64,000 nucleotides of DNA from Prosthecobacter sp. SYSU 5D2 (GTDB lineage Bacteria; Verrucomicrobiota; Verrucomicrobiia; Verrucomicrobiales; Verrucomicrobiaceae). Location of the stretch: NCBI RefSeq assembly GCF_039655865.1, contig NZ_JBBYXL010000010.1, positions 1 to 64,000 of the forward strand, given 5' to 3'. Positions 28,401-36,400 of this stretch are shown piece after piece. Made by a program: the position numbers and the translations under genes. Under the pieces are notes generated by a model. It had not been told where the DNA came from, made no database searches, and saw only the letters and a program-made list of their open reading frames with translations. Position 1 is the stretch's first letter, and each line of letters opens with the position of its first letter.

Positions 28401-31193
28401 GCGATCTTGAGCAGCACCTCCGCCCACACCCATACCATCCTGGATGACGACCTGCCGGTGGTGACCCTTCAGGCCACCGATGCCTCGGCCACAGAAGGCG
28501 GGGATACGGGTGCTTTTACCTTTTATCGTACCGGGTCCACGGCCAGCCCGCTGACGGTACAGTTCAGCCGTTCGGGCAGCGCCACTTCCGGGTCGGATTT
28601 TACCGCCTTTCCTTCTGCGTCTTCCTTCACCATTCCAGCGGGCAGTGCCTCTGCGGATCTGCTGGTGAATACGATCCAGAACTCAACGCCCGAGATTGAT
28701 GAGACGGTCATTGTGACCTTGGCCTCCGGCAGCGGTTATGTCGTTGGCACGCCGGCGAGCGCCTCGGTCATCATCCAGGATGATGATGTCAATACCATCA
28801 CTTTGGTGGCCACAGACGGTGTGGCATCGGAAGTGGGAAACGATGCAGGAGAGCTCGTGCTCACACGCACCGGTCCGCTCACGGCCGCCCGCCAGGTCAA
28901 TCTGAGCATCACCGGCACCGCTGCCTCAGGGGTGGATTACATCGCCATCGGCGGCTCCCGCACTTTTGCCATCGGGGAGAGCAGCATCAGCATCCCGGTG
29001 ACGGCCATCCAGGATGAGCTGACGGAAGGGGATGAGGTGGTGGTCGTTTCCATCACAGCTAACAGCAGCTACATCACGGGCTCGCCTTCGGTGGCCAATG
29101 TCGTGATTGTGGATGATGACCTGCCGCCCAGCGTCTTCATCAGCAGCCCTGCCAGCAAGGCCACCATCATTGCCGAGGGTAATGGACTCATGCTGGAGGC
29201 CGTCGGCATGGATGATGGCCTGCCCAGTCCGCTCACCTATACGTGGAGCCGCCTGTTCGGGCCCGGCACAGTGACCTTTGAAAACGCTTCCGCTGCCAGC
29301 ACCGGCGTCTCCTTTTCTGCACCTGGCGTACATGGACTCCGCATTACGGTGGATGACGGGCAGTTCACCGCCAGCGACGTTATCTTTGTGGAAGCGGGCG
29401 GCTTTGCCTATGCCAACTGGGTTTCCCAGGACCAGGGTCCGCCCTCGGTGCGCGGCGTGGCGGGGGAGTCGGATAATGGTTTTACCCTGGTCGGCAGCGG
29501 CACCGGTTATTCAGGGACCAATGACTCCGGTCACATGCTGTTCCGCCAGCTCAGCAGCGGCAGCGGAGATGCTGCAATGATTGTTAGGCTGAACAGCCTC
29601 AGTGGACCGGCCACCCGTCTGGCAGGCATTACCCTGAGAGATACTTCATGGAAGGGGGCCCGCCGCGTGAACCTGGTGGTGGATGGCAGCGGCACCGTCC
29701 AGTTCCGTTCCCGCAGCACGGCCAATACGGCGGATACGGCCAGCACCCAGGCCGGCTCTTCCCTCCCGCTCTGGCTGCGGCTGGAGCGTGTGGGCAGTAC
29801 CCTCACTGCGGCGACCGCCCCGGATGTGGATGGAACGCCTGGTTCCTGGACTGAGGCGGGCAGCACCTCGGCGGTCAGCATGGGGGCCAATGTCGTCGTG
29901 GGGATGGTGGTCAGCAGCGGTGCCAGCACCACGGCCACCAGCACGGCGATGTTTGATCATGTGAGCGTCACGCCACCCTTCAGCGGCCCGGCTTTGCATT
30001 CCGAAGACATCGGCAATTACTCCCTGCCTGGAAGTTCCAGCGTGAATGGCAGCATCACCACGGTGAACGGCATCGGCACCTATGACAATGGCGGCCACTT
30101 TCGCTACCAGCAGGTGTGGGGGGACTGCATGATCACGGCCCGCCTGCTGACCCAGACGGGGGCGACACGCGGATCCCAGGCCGGGGTGGGCCTGCGGGAT
30201 ACGACGGACAATGGGCCGCATGGCTTTTACGGGCGCACGAGCATTGACGGCTTTCAGGCGCACTGGCGCAGCGTGCCTGCGGGCACCGCCTCCACCCTGC
30301 AGACGGGCGGGGCGATCGGAAGCTGGGTGCGGCTGGTGCGCAAGGGCAACAGCATCAGCGCCTTCCGCGCCAGCGATGCGGGCGGTGCCCCTGGGGCCTG
30401 GGCGCAGGTCACTGGAAATCTTCCCGCCGCCCTCAGCGGCCCCTTGCTGGTGGGCCTGGTGGTGGACAGCAACAGCCCCTCCCTGACCGGCACCGGCACC
30501 TTCAGCGGCCTGACCATTGAGCCACTCAATACCGCTCCGGTCATTGTGGCAGGGACTGCGCCTTCCGGTCCGGATTATCTTCTCAGCGCCTCTGTCACAG
30601 ATGATGGCAAACCCAATCCGCCAGGAGCTTACAGCCTCGCCTGGTCCAACCTCGGCGTGCCGGACCAGGTCATCTTTTCACAGCCCACCGGGCCGGTTTC
30701 CCAGGCCACCCCGACCCGCAGCGGGGATTACGCCGTGCGTCTCACTGCGGATGATGGCGATGCACGCACCTATCTGGACATCGCCTTTGCGGCCACCATC
30801 CCGGCTTATCAAACCTGGCTTCATGAGCATCAGCTCTTCGCGCATCCGCTGGCGGGGGAGATGGACGATGCCGATTATGACGGTCTTTTGAACATCCTGG
30901 AATACGCGATGAACCTGCCCGGCAACATTCCAGGAACTAGCCCGGTCAGTTATGACTGGGCCGAGGTGGACGGGCTGCACTACCTGCGCATCTCCATCCC
31001 GAAAAACCCGGACGCCACCAACATGCGCTTCGAAGCCCAGGCCACGAGTGATCTGGGCAGCCCCTCCTCCTGGACAAGCGACGGTCTCGTCATTGAGTCC
31101 AATTCCCCCACCCTCCTGCGCGTGCGCGATTACGTGCCCCTTTCAGATGGCGGGCGGCGTTTTATGCGCGTACGCGTCTGGATGGAGCCGTAA
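22464..31193 (+). CDS. Giant secreted zinc metalloprotease with Calx-beta, PKD and LamG-like domains
   Basis: 2909 residues. An N-terminal hydrophobic segment (about 4-24) serves as signal or anchor and a propeptide-like region follows. The protease domain (about 300-600) contains the metzincin-type zinc motif HEIGHAFGLTH (about 433-443). Then come a PKD domain (about 625-710), a carboxypeptidase-regulatory-like domain (about 713-790), and a run of Calx-beta domains with repeated (V/I)NDS..E..ETV patterns (about 795-1385, 1800-2220). One Calx-beta appears split by an inserted LamG/DUF1349-like block (about 1430-1810). A further PKD-like domain, two LamG-like domains (about 2310-2690), another PKD-like stretch and a C-terminal domain with LNILEYAMNLPG complete the protein. 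It is probably a cell-surface or secreted protease with calcium-binding adhesive stalks. Confidence 0.87.
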   Translation: MGAKRWFFLIFLMTVGLAVFWCFQECADTAQNPPVSAGLPLAGAEAAILVKPPLPKQQQMPEGTALESFQDWTERYLTAAAHEKPDLEEKGRILAQQRRPVFKDLITSDPQRALMQAVPMVVRQKLPLSVVALLEERIAVRGVLRQYWRAPEPGNEEPPVVRYVEAEDGRTLEAFVYGRRAQEPGWVMNASLNGVAMDGQFAVNESPLRRLEQGEVADPRKKAVEVCPVSGNVTAAVPSGEPVTEWTPVVEVYDEIIYLCDGAHIVPYEQSLIQGESSTGGAQGFTGILPSAPTPSVGVVKVLCIPAVFADQGQVPASEATMLNMLKETGDFYQTTSYGRLTLQATVIPPVVLPRNQAWYKGKDTTDGYIKEIDGLGQEMAHAKEEARKLGYDWQDYHATIVRANGGARSPTSFGSVGGGNVWMRSDSISTCSHEIGHAFGLTHANFWQTNGSSIIGPGGNVEYGHSYDNMGSTSPPNGHWNVQAKNQVKWLPDEFSPAISRSGLYRIHAFDTARLEPGLRYGLRITKDANRSYWGEHRTLFSTNNWASNGLLLGWKWAANSGGNLQLLDTTPGSPNDRTDAAISLGRTFSDNEAGIHITTLAVNPETTPRSVDVQVNFGLYPGNQPPAVSLAASSTVVPLNTPVTFTATAEDPDGDALSYGWIWHDNTISPNQSEVIRTFSVSGIYTLNCVVSDMKGGSTIRNAVITVGTGGGRFTISGRITKEGSGLKGINVSTSGTNGTLTDSDGFYTISNLNAGTYTITPAQHGSVFNELFNNTVTVGPSFSGADFTVDELPVVNITAPDALASETGDPGVFRISRTGSTALPMTVYVFPVQGTAVKTTDYTLSPDYVAVTNTPWQTFTVPADADYLDVTLSPVNDSTQEGYETVTLVLGQDASFSPGSSLAATIGIEDDDTPRPRLSLSASRDQVNEQDGEPVVCTVTRTGSTAASLDVSITVAGSSTATAGEDYHSLPGTVTIPAGAESATFEFIPLNDSLSEVTETVRLTIVTNAAFMADSAASQVVLRIVDDDTQVVTLIATDDVATEVDLTLPGAVADPGTFLLTRSGDVSAPLTVYYSAAGSALHGTDYEALAGRVEFAAGETRAAITILPLMDGFGEAAETVVLSLAAGNGNYLLGDSFSGAVIIHDLGGAPVLEVAASSGIAAEPSTNGTFRITAKGTGTGSLTVRYTISGTATAGTDYTISGLNTTTLEGSTTVTLNNATATRDITVTVLNDSALEEMETVVLTLLPDPAYSLWGPNSSTTLLLRDDDQPTVFVDPQVGNTGAHFVAESATGTACDFWISRTGSTASELTVNYSMTGTATNGVDYTLLSGVAVIPAGAPGIDVTLNTINDSLFEGTETAILHLEPGSYARGPDATLYITDNETGGPAVSFASSGGSGLESLTEVGIPVKLSAAAAEPVTVEYSLEAGARSTTIMSGQWLRIVKTGTSFETFVSPDGITFTKTGLTRSLSGFPSNYLAGLVVSSGSTSVQAAVEFDQVSVTGLSVGGSAGARISTDLAGASPPGVTSESDGIYRVVAGGPDLTTSGTTDGGHMVYFPVTNSANCTVTARLLSSTCTSSTIKPGVIIRETTSTSSRRMAFIQETNGYTRQIYRVSNGGTSTSSFIPKTFTKPVWLRLQREGEVIRTFTSTNGSSFVPHGGGLTVPLGSNVLVGLAASARSDGLLAQAFFDNVSLTPAPAQPLEGRALGYVNEPGGVKQNGGAYVITASGNGIMPALSSTEDEGHFLSAPVSGDFTLTAKLTGIEGGGTTPQAGLMVRDSINRRGRTLYFGLTGSGTSAMEYRARLSATTSGEGSGIDYTLPPGVLTFAPGETEKTIPLLITNDQVAEPDETVNVLLSYPHRAMLGTPATYTYTVMDDDGPLTSLPVIGFASAVSSGTEDHSPADIPVILSRASAEVVTIGYATTAGGTASATTDYTPISGTLTFQPGETVKVISLPILNDAVAELVETVNLLLSAPAGAILSSTSAHTHTILDDDLPVVTLQATDASATEGGDTGAFTFYRTGSTASPLTVQFSRSGSATSGSDFTAFPSASSFTIPAGSASADLLVNTIQNSTPEIDETVIVTLASGSGYVVGTPASASVIIQDDDVNTITLVATDGVASEVGNDAGELVLTRTGPLTAARQVNLSITGTAASGVDYIAIGGSRTFAIGESSISIPVTAIQDELTEGDEVVVVSITANSSYITGSPSVANVVIVDDDLPPSVFISSPASKATIIAEGNGLMLEAVGMDDGLPSPLTYTWSRLFGPGTVTFENASAASTGVSFSAPGVHGLRITVDDGQFTASDVIFVEAGGFAYANWVSQDQGPPSVRGVAGESDNGFTLVGSGTGYSGTNDSGHMLFRQLSSGSGDAAMIVRLNSLSGPATRLAGITLRDTSWKGARRVNLVVDGSGTVQFRSRSTANTADTASTQAGSSLPLWLRLERVGSTLTAATAPDVDGTPGSWTEAGSTSAVSMGANVVVGMVVSSGASTTATSTAMFDHVSVTPPFSGPALHSEDIGNYSLPGSSSVNGSITTVNGIGTYDNGGHFRYQQVWGDCMITARLLTQTGATRGSQAGVGLRDTTDNGPHGFYGRTSIDGFQAHWRSVPAGTASTLQTGGAIGSWVRLVRKGNSISAFRASDAGGAPGAWAQVTGNLPAALSGPLLVGLVVDSNSPSLTGTGTFSGLTIEPLNTAPVIVAGTAPSGPDYLLSASVTDDGKPNPPGAYSLAWSNLGVPDQVIFSQPTGPVSQATPTRSGDYAVRLTADDGDARTYLDIAFAATIPAYQTWLHEHQLFAHPLAGEMDDADYDGLLNILEYAMNLPGNIPGTSPVSYDWAEVDGLHYLRISIPKNPDATNMRFEAQATSDLGSPSSWTSDGLVIESNSPTLLRVRDYVPLSDGGRRFMRVRVWMEP

Positions 31194-31251
31194 AGTAACT
31201 GTCACTCTCCGGGTGCTGAGGAGGGAGTTTGATGCTATCGCCCAAGCCGGT

Positions 31252-32331
31252 CTACAGCTTCACGCTGAACTCATCCTTGGCGGTCACACTTTCGGCAAAG
31301 GCCACCAGAAGCTCGATCACCTGCTCCACATCCCGCAGATCCGCCATCTCCACCACGCTGTGCATGTACCGCAGCGGCAGGGAGACGAGGGCGCTCGGGA
31401 TGCCATGCTGCTGGTTGAAAATGACATCCGTGTCCGTACCGGTGAAGCGGGAGGAGGACTCATGCTGGATCAGCATTTTCTTTTCTTCCGCCACGCTGAT
31501 CAGCCGCTTCACCACCTCCACGTGATTGGCTCCCCCATGGGTTAGCGTCGGCCCGTCGCCCAGCTTCACCTCGCCATGTTTTTTTACGTCCACGCTTGGT
31601 GTGTCCGTGGCGTGGGTGACATCCAGGACGATGGCCACATCCGGCATCAGCCGGTAGGCCGCCATCTTCGCTCCATGCCCGCCGATCTCCTCCTGCACGG
31701 CATTCAGTGCAATGACGGTGGAGGGCAGGCGCGTCTTGCGCTGGCTCAGCCGGGCAATGACCTCCGCAATGATGAAACCGCCCACACGGTTGTCCAGCGC
31801 ACGGCCCACCAGGCGATGCGCCCCCAGCTCCTCCACCGCATCCGCATACACGGCAGGGTGTCCCACGCGGATGCCCGCATCGCTCACTTCCCCGGCGCTG
31901 CTTGCGCCGATGTCAATCCACAGCTCATGCACCTTCGGGGCCTTTTCATTGTCGCGGTCCTCACGGATGTGGATGGCGATATTGCCGATGATGCCACGTA
32001 CCGTCCCCTTGTCCCCCAGGATGTCCACCCGGCGGCCACGGGCGGTGGCCACATCACTGCCGCCCACGCGATCCACACTGATGAAACCTTCTTTGGAAAT
32101 GTACTTCACCATGTAGCCGATCTCATCCGCATGGGCTTCAAACATGATTTTCTTCGGAGCCTTGCCTTTCCCCTCCAGAGTCGCCCAGGCCGTACCATAG
32201 GCATCGCTTTCCACCCGGTCGGCAAATTTGCCCGCATACGCCGCCCATTTGCGCTGGCCCCGCACTTCGAAACCCGTCGGGCTGGGGGTGGAGAGAAGGT
32301 CAAAGAGGAAGTTTTTGGATGTCGCGTTCAT
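31252..32331 (-). CDS. M42-family metallo-aminopeptidase
   Basis: A 359-residue cytosolic di-zinc peptidase of the FrvX/deblocking-aminopeptidase family. Metal and catalytic residues lie in the expected order: HADEIG (about residues 66-71), RALDNRVGG (about 176-184), the catalytic pair in NAVQEEIGGHG (about 208-218), LDVTHATD (about 233-240) and a final His in RYMHSVVEM. Length is normal for the family. The start ATG at 32331 gives the usual MNATSKNFLFDLLSTPSPTG. It faces the metalloprotease gene with a 58-base gap. Substrate is probably N-terminal residues of peptides; endoglucanase annotations of this family are considered misleading. Confidence 0.93.
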   Translation of the reverse strand: MNATSKNFLFDLLSTPSPTGFEVRGQRKWAAYAGKFADRVESDAYGTAWATLEGKGKAPKKIMFEAHADEIGYMVKYISKEGFISVDRVGGSDVATARGRRVDILGDKGTVRGIIGNIAIHIREDRDNEKAPKVHELWIDIGASSAGEVSDAGIRVGHPAVYADAVEELGAHRLVGRALDNRVGGFIIAEVIARLSQRKTRLPSTVIALNAVQEEIGGHGAKMAAYRLMPDVAIVLDVTHATDTPSVDVKKHGEVKLGDGPTLTHGGANHVEVVKRLISVAEEKKMLIQHESSSRFTGTDTDVIFNQQHGIPSALVSLPLRYMHSVVEMADLRDVEQVIELLVAFAESVTAKDEFSVKL

Positions 32332-32402
32332 GTCTTGTAAAGCTGCCTGTCCCTAGCTCACCCCTTACTTCAGGCAAGTTCAAGGTTGGGTGGTATGTCC
32401 GT

Positions 32403-33299
32403 TCACCTCGGCACCACGGCCAGGTAATTACGCACCGTGCTCCAGCCGGGTCGGCTGATTTCCTGGCCGCCTGCCGGTCTGGCATACAAGGCGGTGGAGC
32501 GGCCGCCGTCCAGGTTGAGCGCACGCTTCACTTGGATGTCTGGCAGCACTCCCGGGCTGGCGAGCAGCTCGCCTAAACCGGCCAGGGTGGTGGAACGCAC
32601 CGTGCCGATGGCCCACTGCCTTTTTCCATCCGTGGCGATGAAGGTGCGGGTGGCGTTTTTGCTGCGGTTCAGGGTGGGGAGCGGCTGGCCGGCATCCACC
32701 AGGCGGGGACCGGCTTGAACCATTTGCGTGACGCCCCTCTCACCTAGAAATTCATGATTCCACACAAGATACGGCTCCTGGCCGATCATGACGACCGAGC
32801 CGGAGACCAGGCTCGTTTTGGCAAACTGACCGGCTTTTCTCCCATCAGCAATCATTAGGCCTAGCGTGGAAAAGTCCGGGTGGAAAAAGCCGCCATTCAC
32901 CCCCGCAATGGCCCCGGCACCGCGCATGAGCGGCGTCAGCACTCCGCTTCCGGCTTGCGGGGAAGGCTGGTCCAGCACCCGCAGGGCACAGCGCTGGCTG
33001 TCGAAAACAATGACGCTGACTTCTGCAGATTCCGCCGCACTGCGCGTGGTGAATTCATGCAGAACCGCTCCACCCGCCAGATTTTGGCTGCGCACCGCGC
33101 TGGTCCGCTGCCAGGAAGAGGCCAAGGGGCCTGGGCTGGTGCCTGGCTGAGATGGCGGTGGTGGTGCAGCCTGGATCTGTGGTGGTGAGTAGGCGGCGGG
33201 AGGCGCAGCCTGCTGGGCCATCCCCTGGCTGTAGGGTGCCTGGGGGGCGCACTGTGTCAGTAACAGGAGAGCGAAGAAAGGGAGCAGACGGGCGTTCAT
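32403..33299 (-). CDS. Phosphodiester glycosidase-family (NAGPA/DUF2233) lipoprotein
   Basis: 298 residues from ATG 33299; an upstream TTG would add two residues. The N-terminus is a lipoprotein signal, LLPFFALLLLTQCAPQ, with Cys near residue 17, followed by a Pro/Gln-rich linker. The catalytic-type domain (about 85-298) has the NAGPA/DUF2233 hallmarks GVNGGFFHPDFSTLG and LNLDGGRSTALY. In animals this fold removes GlcNAc from phosphodiesters; bacterial members act in the envelope on unknown substrates, some probably on wall- or exopolysaccharide-linked phosphodiesters. It lies just downstream of rdgB on the same strand, with a 34-base gap. Confidence 0.85.
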   Translation of the reverse strand: MNARLLPFFALLLLTQCAPQAPYSQGMAQQAAPPAAYSPPQIQAAPPPPSQPGTSPGPLASSWQRTSAVRSQNLAGGAVLHEFTTRSAAESAEVSVIVFDSQRCALRVLDQPSPQAGSGVLTPLMRGAGAIAGVNGGFFHPDFSTLGLMIADGRKAGQFAKTSLVSGSVVMIGQEPYLVWNHEFLGERGVTQMVQAGPRLVDAGQPLPTLNRSKNATRTFIATDGKRQWAIGTVRSTTLAGLGELLASPGVLPDIQVKRALNLDGGRSTALYARPAGGQEISRPGWSTVRNYLAVVPR

Positions 33300-33333
33300 G
33301 GGCAAGACGGTTCAGTGGCCTTTTGGCCACCGG

Positions 33334-33957
33334 TTACGCCTTGGCCATTAGCGCTTCTGGATTTTTTTGCAGCCAGTTTTGCAGCGCTTCCAGGGCGCGG
33401 GCGCGATGACTGAACTGGTTTTTCGTCTCCGGGGGCAGTTCGGCAAAGGTCAGCCGGTGTTCTTTCGGGGTAAACATGGAATCATAGCCAAATCCGCCCC
33501 GGCCATGCTCAATCATCCCCACATGCCCTTCCACGCTGCCGGTGGCCACGTGAAGTACCTCACCATCCAGAACCAGGGCCAGACTGCAGCGGAACCGGGC
33601 CGGAAACACCTGGCCGGGATTCGTGCTCACCCGGCGCAGCCGGTCCTTCAGCAGGCGCCGGTTGTCCGCATCGGTCGCATTTTCACCGGCATAGCGGGCG
33701 GAGAGCACCCCCGGCTGCCGTTGTAGGACGTCCACTTCCAGGCCAGAGTCATCTGCCAGTACCAGCATGTCCGGCAAAGCCGCACTGGCTCCTTGAGCCT
33801 TGATGATGGCATTTTCTTCAAAAGTGGTTCCTGTTTCCTCCGGCAAGGTCAGGCCGGGGTGAGAACGCAGATCTTCGACTTTCCAGCCACTGCCAAGAAT
33901 GGCGGCAATTTCCTGAGTTTTGTGGGCGTTGGAAGTGGCAAGAAGAAGCTGTCTCAT
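33334..33957 (-). CDS. rdgB: XTP/dITP diphosphatase (RdgB/HAM1)
   Basis: A 207-residue house-cleaning nucleotide pyrophosphatase that hydrolyses XTP, dITP and ITP to the monophosphates, keeping deaminated purines out of DNA and RNA. Family motifs in order: LLATSNAHKTQEI (about residues 4-16), TFEENAIIKA (about 45-54), LADDSGLEVDVL with PGVLSARYAG (about 67-92), GFGYDSMF (about 155-162) and SHRARALE (about 183-190). Length is normal. The next gene on the strand is the phosphodiester glycosidase. Confidence 0.97.
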   Translation of the reverse strand: MRQLLLATSNAHKTQEIAAILGSGWKVEDLRSHPGLTLPEETGTTFEENAIIKAQGASAALPDMLVLADDSGLEVDVLQRQPGVLSARYAGENATDADNRRLLKDRLRRVSTNPGQVFPARFRCSLALVLDGEVLHVATGSVEGHVGMIEHGRGGFGYDSMFTPKEHRLTFAELPPETKNQFSHRARALEALQNWLQKNPEALMAKA

Positions 33958-34235
33958 AAAAGGGGGGAGTAGTTGTTAGTTCAGGATCAGCAGATTAGCA
34001 ACTCGGCAATCCTTTATTGCCGCACCTTCCATGCATGCAGAAAGTGTGCGGTAAAATCCATGGTTGGAGGCTGGGGGAAGCCGGTTGAAAACCTGCTGAA
34101 GGCTTTCTGAAGATGTCAGACACCTGTTCTTCAAAAAACATCCAAAAATAGATCGCATCTGGGCATGCCTCTGCGTCTGTCCAGGTTTTTCCTTTGACCC
34201 TCCCCCGCCGCACGGCTAAAACGACAGCCCTTTCC
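33958..34235. other. Divergent intergenic region upstream of lpxC-fabZ
   Basis: About 280 bases between rdgB (minus) and lpxC-fabZ (plus). It should hold both promoters, but no clear box pair or operator stands out. An in-frame TTG at 34194 could extend LpxC-FabZ by 14 residues, but ATG 34236 gives the conserved N-terminus. Confidence 0.35.
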
Positions 34236-35555
34236 ATGCCTGCCTCAGACCGTCAACACACGCTGGCCAAGCCGGCCTCCATCACCGGTACCTCACTCCA
34301 CACGGGTGAGCAAGTCACCCTGACCCTCCAGCCTGCGCCGGAGAACTTCGGGTTCAAGTTCCGCCGCATGGACCTGGAGGACAAGCCCTTCATCCCGGCG
34401 CTTGTCGAAAAAGTGCAAAAGGTGGAGCGTGCCACCACCATTGCTGAAGGTGGCGTCAATGTGCACACCGTGGAGCATGTCATCAGCGCCCTGGCTGGCA
34501 TGGGCGTGGACAATGCCATCATCGAGATGGATGCCAATGAGCCTCCCATTGTGGACGGCAGCGCCCAGCCCTTTGTGGAGTTGATCAAAAAAGCCGGTCT
34601 GCAGGAGCAGTCGGAGCCGCGCAAGATCTTTGAGATCCGTGAGCCTATTTACCAGGAGACCCGGGACGGTACCATCATTACCATCGTGCCGGATAAAAAG
34701 TTCCGCATCAGCTGCACCAATGTCGGGCCGGAAGGGCGCTTCACGCAGTATATTTCTCTGGAAATCAACCCCGAGACCTATGAGAAGGAAATCGCCCCGG
34801 CGCGTACCTTTGTTTATTATGAGGACATTGCCCCGCTCATGGAAAAAGGGCTGATCAAAGGCGGTACCCTCGAGGCCGCCGTAGTGGTGCGAGGGGAGAC
34901 GCTGCTTTCCAAGCAGCCGCTGCGGTTCACGAACGAGTTCGTCCGCCACAAGATCCTCGACATCATCGGGGATTTGATGCTTTCTGGCAAGCGCATCACT
35001 GGCCACGTCATCGCCGTGCGTCCCGGCCACGGACCGAACACCGAAATGGCACGGGCTATCGTTTCCCAGTACAACGCCATGCGTGCCATGGTGCCGCCAA
35101 CGGTTAACATCCCCAGCGGCGAGGCTGTGCTGGACATCAATGAGGTGATGAACATCCTCCCTCACCGGTATCCGTTCCTCCTGGTGGACCGCATCATCGG
35201 TTTCGAAGGGGAGACCAAGTGCCGTGGGATCAAGAACGTCACCATCAACGAGCAGTTTTTCCAGGGCCACTTCCCCGGTCATCCCATCATGCCTGGCGTG
35301 CTGCAGCTTGAGGCCATGGCCCAGGTGGCCAGCATCGTACTGCTGAGAATGCCCAGCCATCAGGGGAAAATCGGCTATTTCCTCAGCGCCAACAACGTCA
35401 AGTGGCGCAAGCCCGTTGTGCCGGGAGACACCCTCATCATCGAAACCGAGATCACCAAGGCCAAGCGCACCATCGCCCAGGCCGTGGGCCGCTGCCTGGT
35501 CAACGGGCAGGTCGTCTCTGAAGCGGAACTGATGTTCAACGTGGTGGACCGCTAG
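34236..35555 (+). CDS. lpxC/fabZ: Bifunctional LpxC-FabZ (UDP-acyl-GlcNAc deacetylase / hydroxyacyl-ACP dehydratase)
   Basis: 439 residues fusing two enzymes. Residues of about 5-295 are LpxC, the zinc deacetylase that commits UDP-3-O-acyl-GlcNAc to lipid A. Visible are TGTSLHTGEQV near the start, the zinc-site segment VHTVEHVISALAGMG (about 72-86), PPIVDGSAQPFVE and RFTNEFVRHKILDIIGD (about 231-247). Residues of about 300-439 are FabZ, with HRYPFLLVDRI (about 309-319) and the catalytic-helix region GHFPGHPIMPGVLQLEAMAQ (about 345-364). This fusion is characteristic of Bacteroidota and part of the PVC superphylum. lpxA follows after 18 bases, so this is a lipid A and fatty-acid operon. Confidence 0.97.
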   Translation: MPASDRQHTLAKPASITGTSLHTGEQVTLTLQPAPENFGFKFRRMDLEDKPFIPALVEKVQKVERATTIAEGGVNVHTVEHVISALAGMGVDNAIIEMDANEPPIVDGSAQPFVELIKKAGLQEQSEPRKIFEIREPIYQETRDGTIITIVPDKKFRISCTNVGPEGRFTQYISLEINPETYEKEIAPARTFVYYEDIAPLMEKGLIKGGTLEAAVVVRGETLLSKQPLRFTNEFVRHKILDIIGDLMLSGKRITGHVIAVRPGHGPNTEMARAIVSQYNAMRAMVPPTVNIPSGEAVLDINEVMNILPHRYPFLLVDRIIGFEGETKCRGIKNVTINEQFFQGHFPGHPIMPGVLQLEAMAQVASIVLLRMPSHQGKIGYFLSANNVKWRKPVVPGDTLIIETEITKAKRTIAQAVGRCLVNGQVVSEAELMFNVVDR

Positions 35556-35573
35556 CCTGACATTCTCCTCCAC

Positions 35574-36377
35574 ATGCCCATTCATCCCACCGCCATCATT
35601 GATCCGTCCGCCAGGCTTGGCGCTGACGTGACCGTCGGTCCGTACTGCATCATCGGTGCCGACGTGGAAATCGGCGACGGCTGCTGGCTGCAGCATCATG
35701 TGACGGTGATGGGGCCCACCAAGATGGGGAATAACAACCGCTTCTTTGCATACGGCTCCATTGGCCAGCAGACGCAGGACCTGAAGTATGCCGCCGAGCC
35801 GACTTATCTGGAAATCGGGGATAACAATACCTTCCGTGAGTTTTGCTCCGTGCACCGGGCCACCTCCGCCGGGGACAAAACCATCATCGGCAGCCACAAC
35901 CATTTTCTGTCCTACGTCCACATCGCCCATGACTGCATCGTTGGGGACCATGTGATTTTTTCCAATAATGGAACACTGGCCGGCCACGTGGTGGTGGAGG
36001 ATCATGTCATCCTCGGCGGCCTCAGTGCGGTGCACCAGTTCTGCCGCATCGGCACCCGCAGCATCATCGGCGGCTGCGCCAAAGTCGTCCAGGATGTCCC
36101 CCCCTACAGCACGGCGGACGGCAATCCTGCACGGGCTCGCGGACTGAACATCGTCGGTCTGCAGCGGGCGGGTTTCAGCCGGGATCAGATGCGCTCCATC
36201 CGGGCTGCCTTCCGCAAGGTTTACCGCTGCGGCCTGAACAACGCCCAGGCCGTAGCCGACCTGCGCGGCCAGGAGCTGACTCCTGAGGCCGCACGCTTCA
36301 CCGCCTTTGTGGCGGATTCCAAGCGCGGCATCATCCCCGGTAGCAAAGCCGGGGTGGATGATGGCGATGACGATTGA
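35574..36377 (+). CDS. lpxA: UDP-N-acetylglucosamine O-acyltransferase (LpxA)
   Basis: A 267-residue cytosolic enzyme that transfers a hydroxyacyl chain from ACP to UDP-GlcNAc, the first lipid A step. Residues 1-190 are left-handed beta-helix hexapeptide repeats (TAIIDPSARLGADVTVGPY and onward). The catalytic His lies in SYVHIAHDCIVGDHV (His near residue 121-124), with HQFCRIG and the NPAR nucleotide-binding region near 180. The C-terminal helical domain (about 190-250) has GLNIVGLQRAGFS. The tail ends in an acidic GVDDGDDD run. It is co-directional with lpxC-fabZ and ends 23 bases from the convergent response regulator. Confidence 0.97.
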   Translation: MPIHPTAIIDPSARLGADVTVGPYCIIGADVEIGDGCWLQHHVTVMGPTKMGNNNRFFAYGSIGQQTQDLKYAAEPTYLEIGDNNTFREFCSVHRATSAGDKTIIGSHNHFLSYVHIAHDCIVGDHVIFSNNGTLAGHVVVEDHVILGGLSAVHQFCRIGTRSIIGGCAKVVQDVPPYSTADGNPARARGLNIVGLQRAGFSRDQMRSIRAAFRKVYRCGLNNAQAVADLRGQELTPEAARFTAFVADSKRGIIPGSKAGVDDGDDD

Positions 36378-36400
36378 CCTGCGACAGGTGTCGGCCTGTT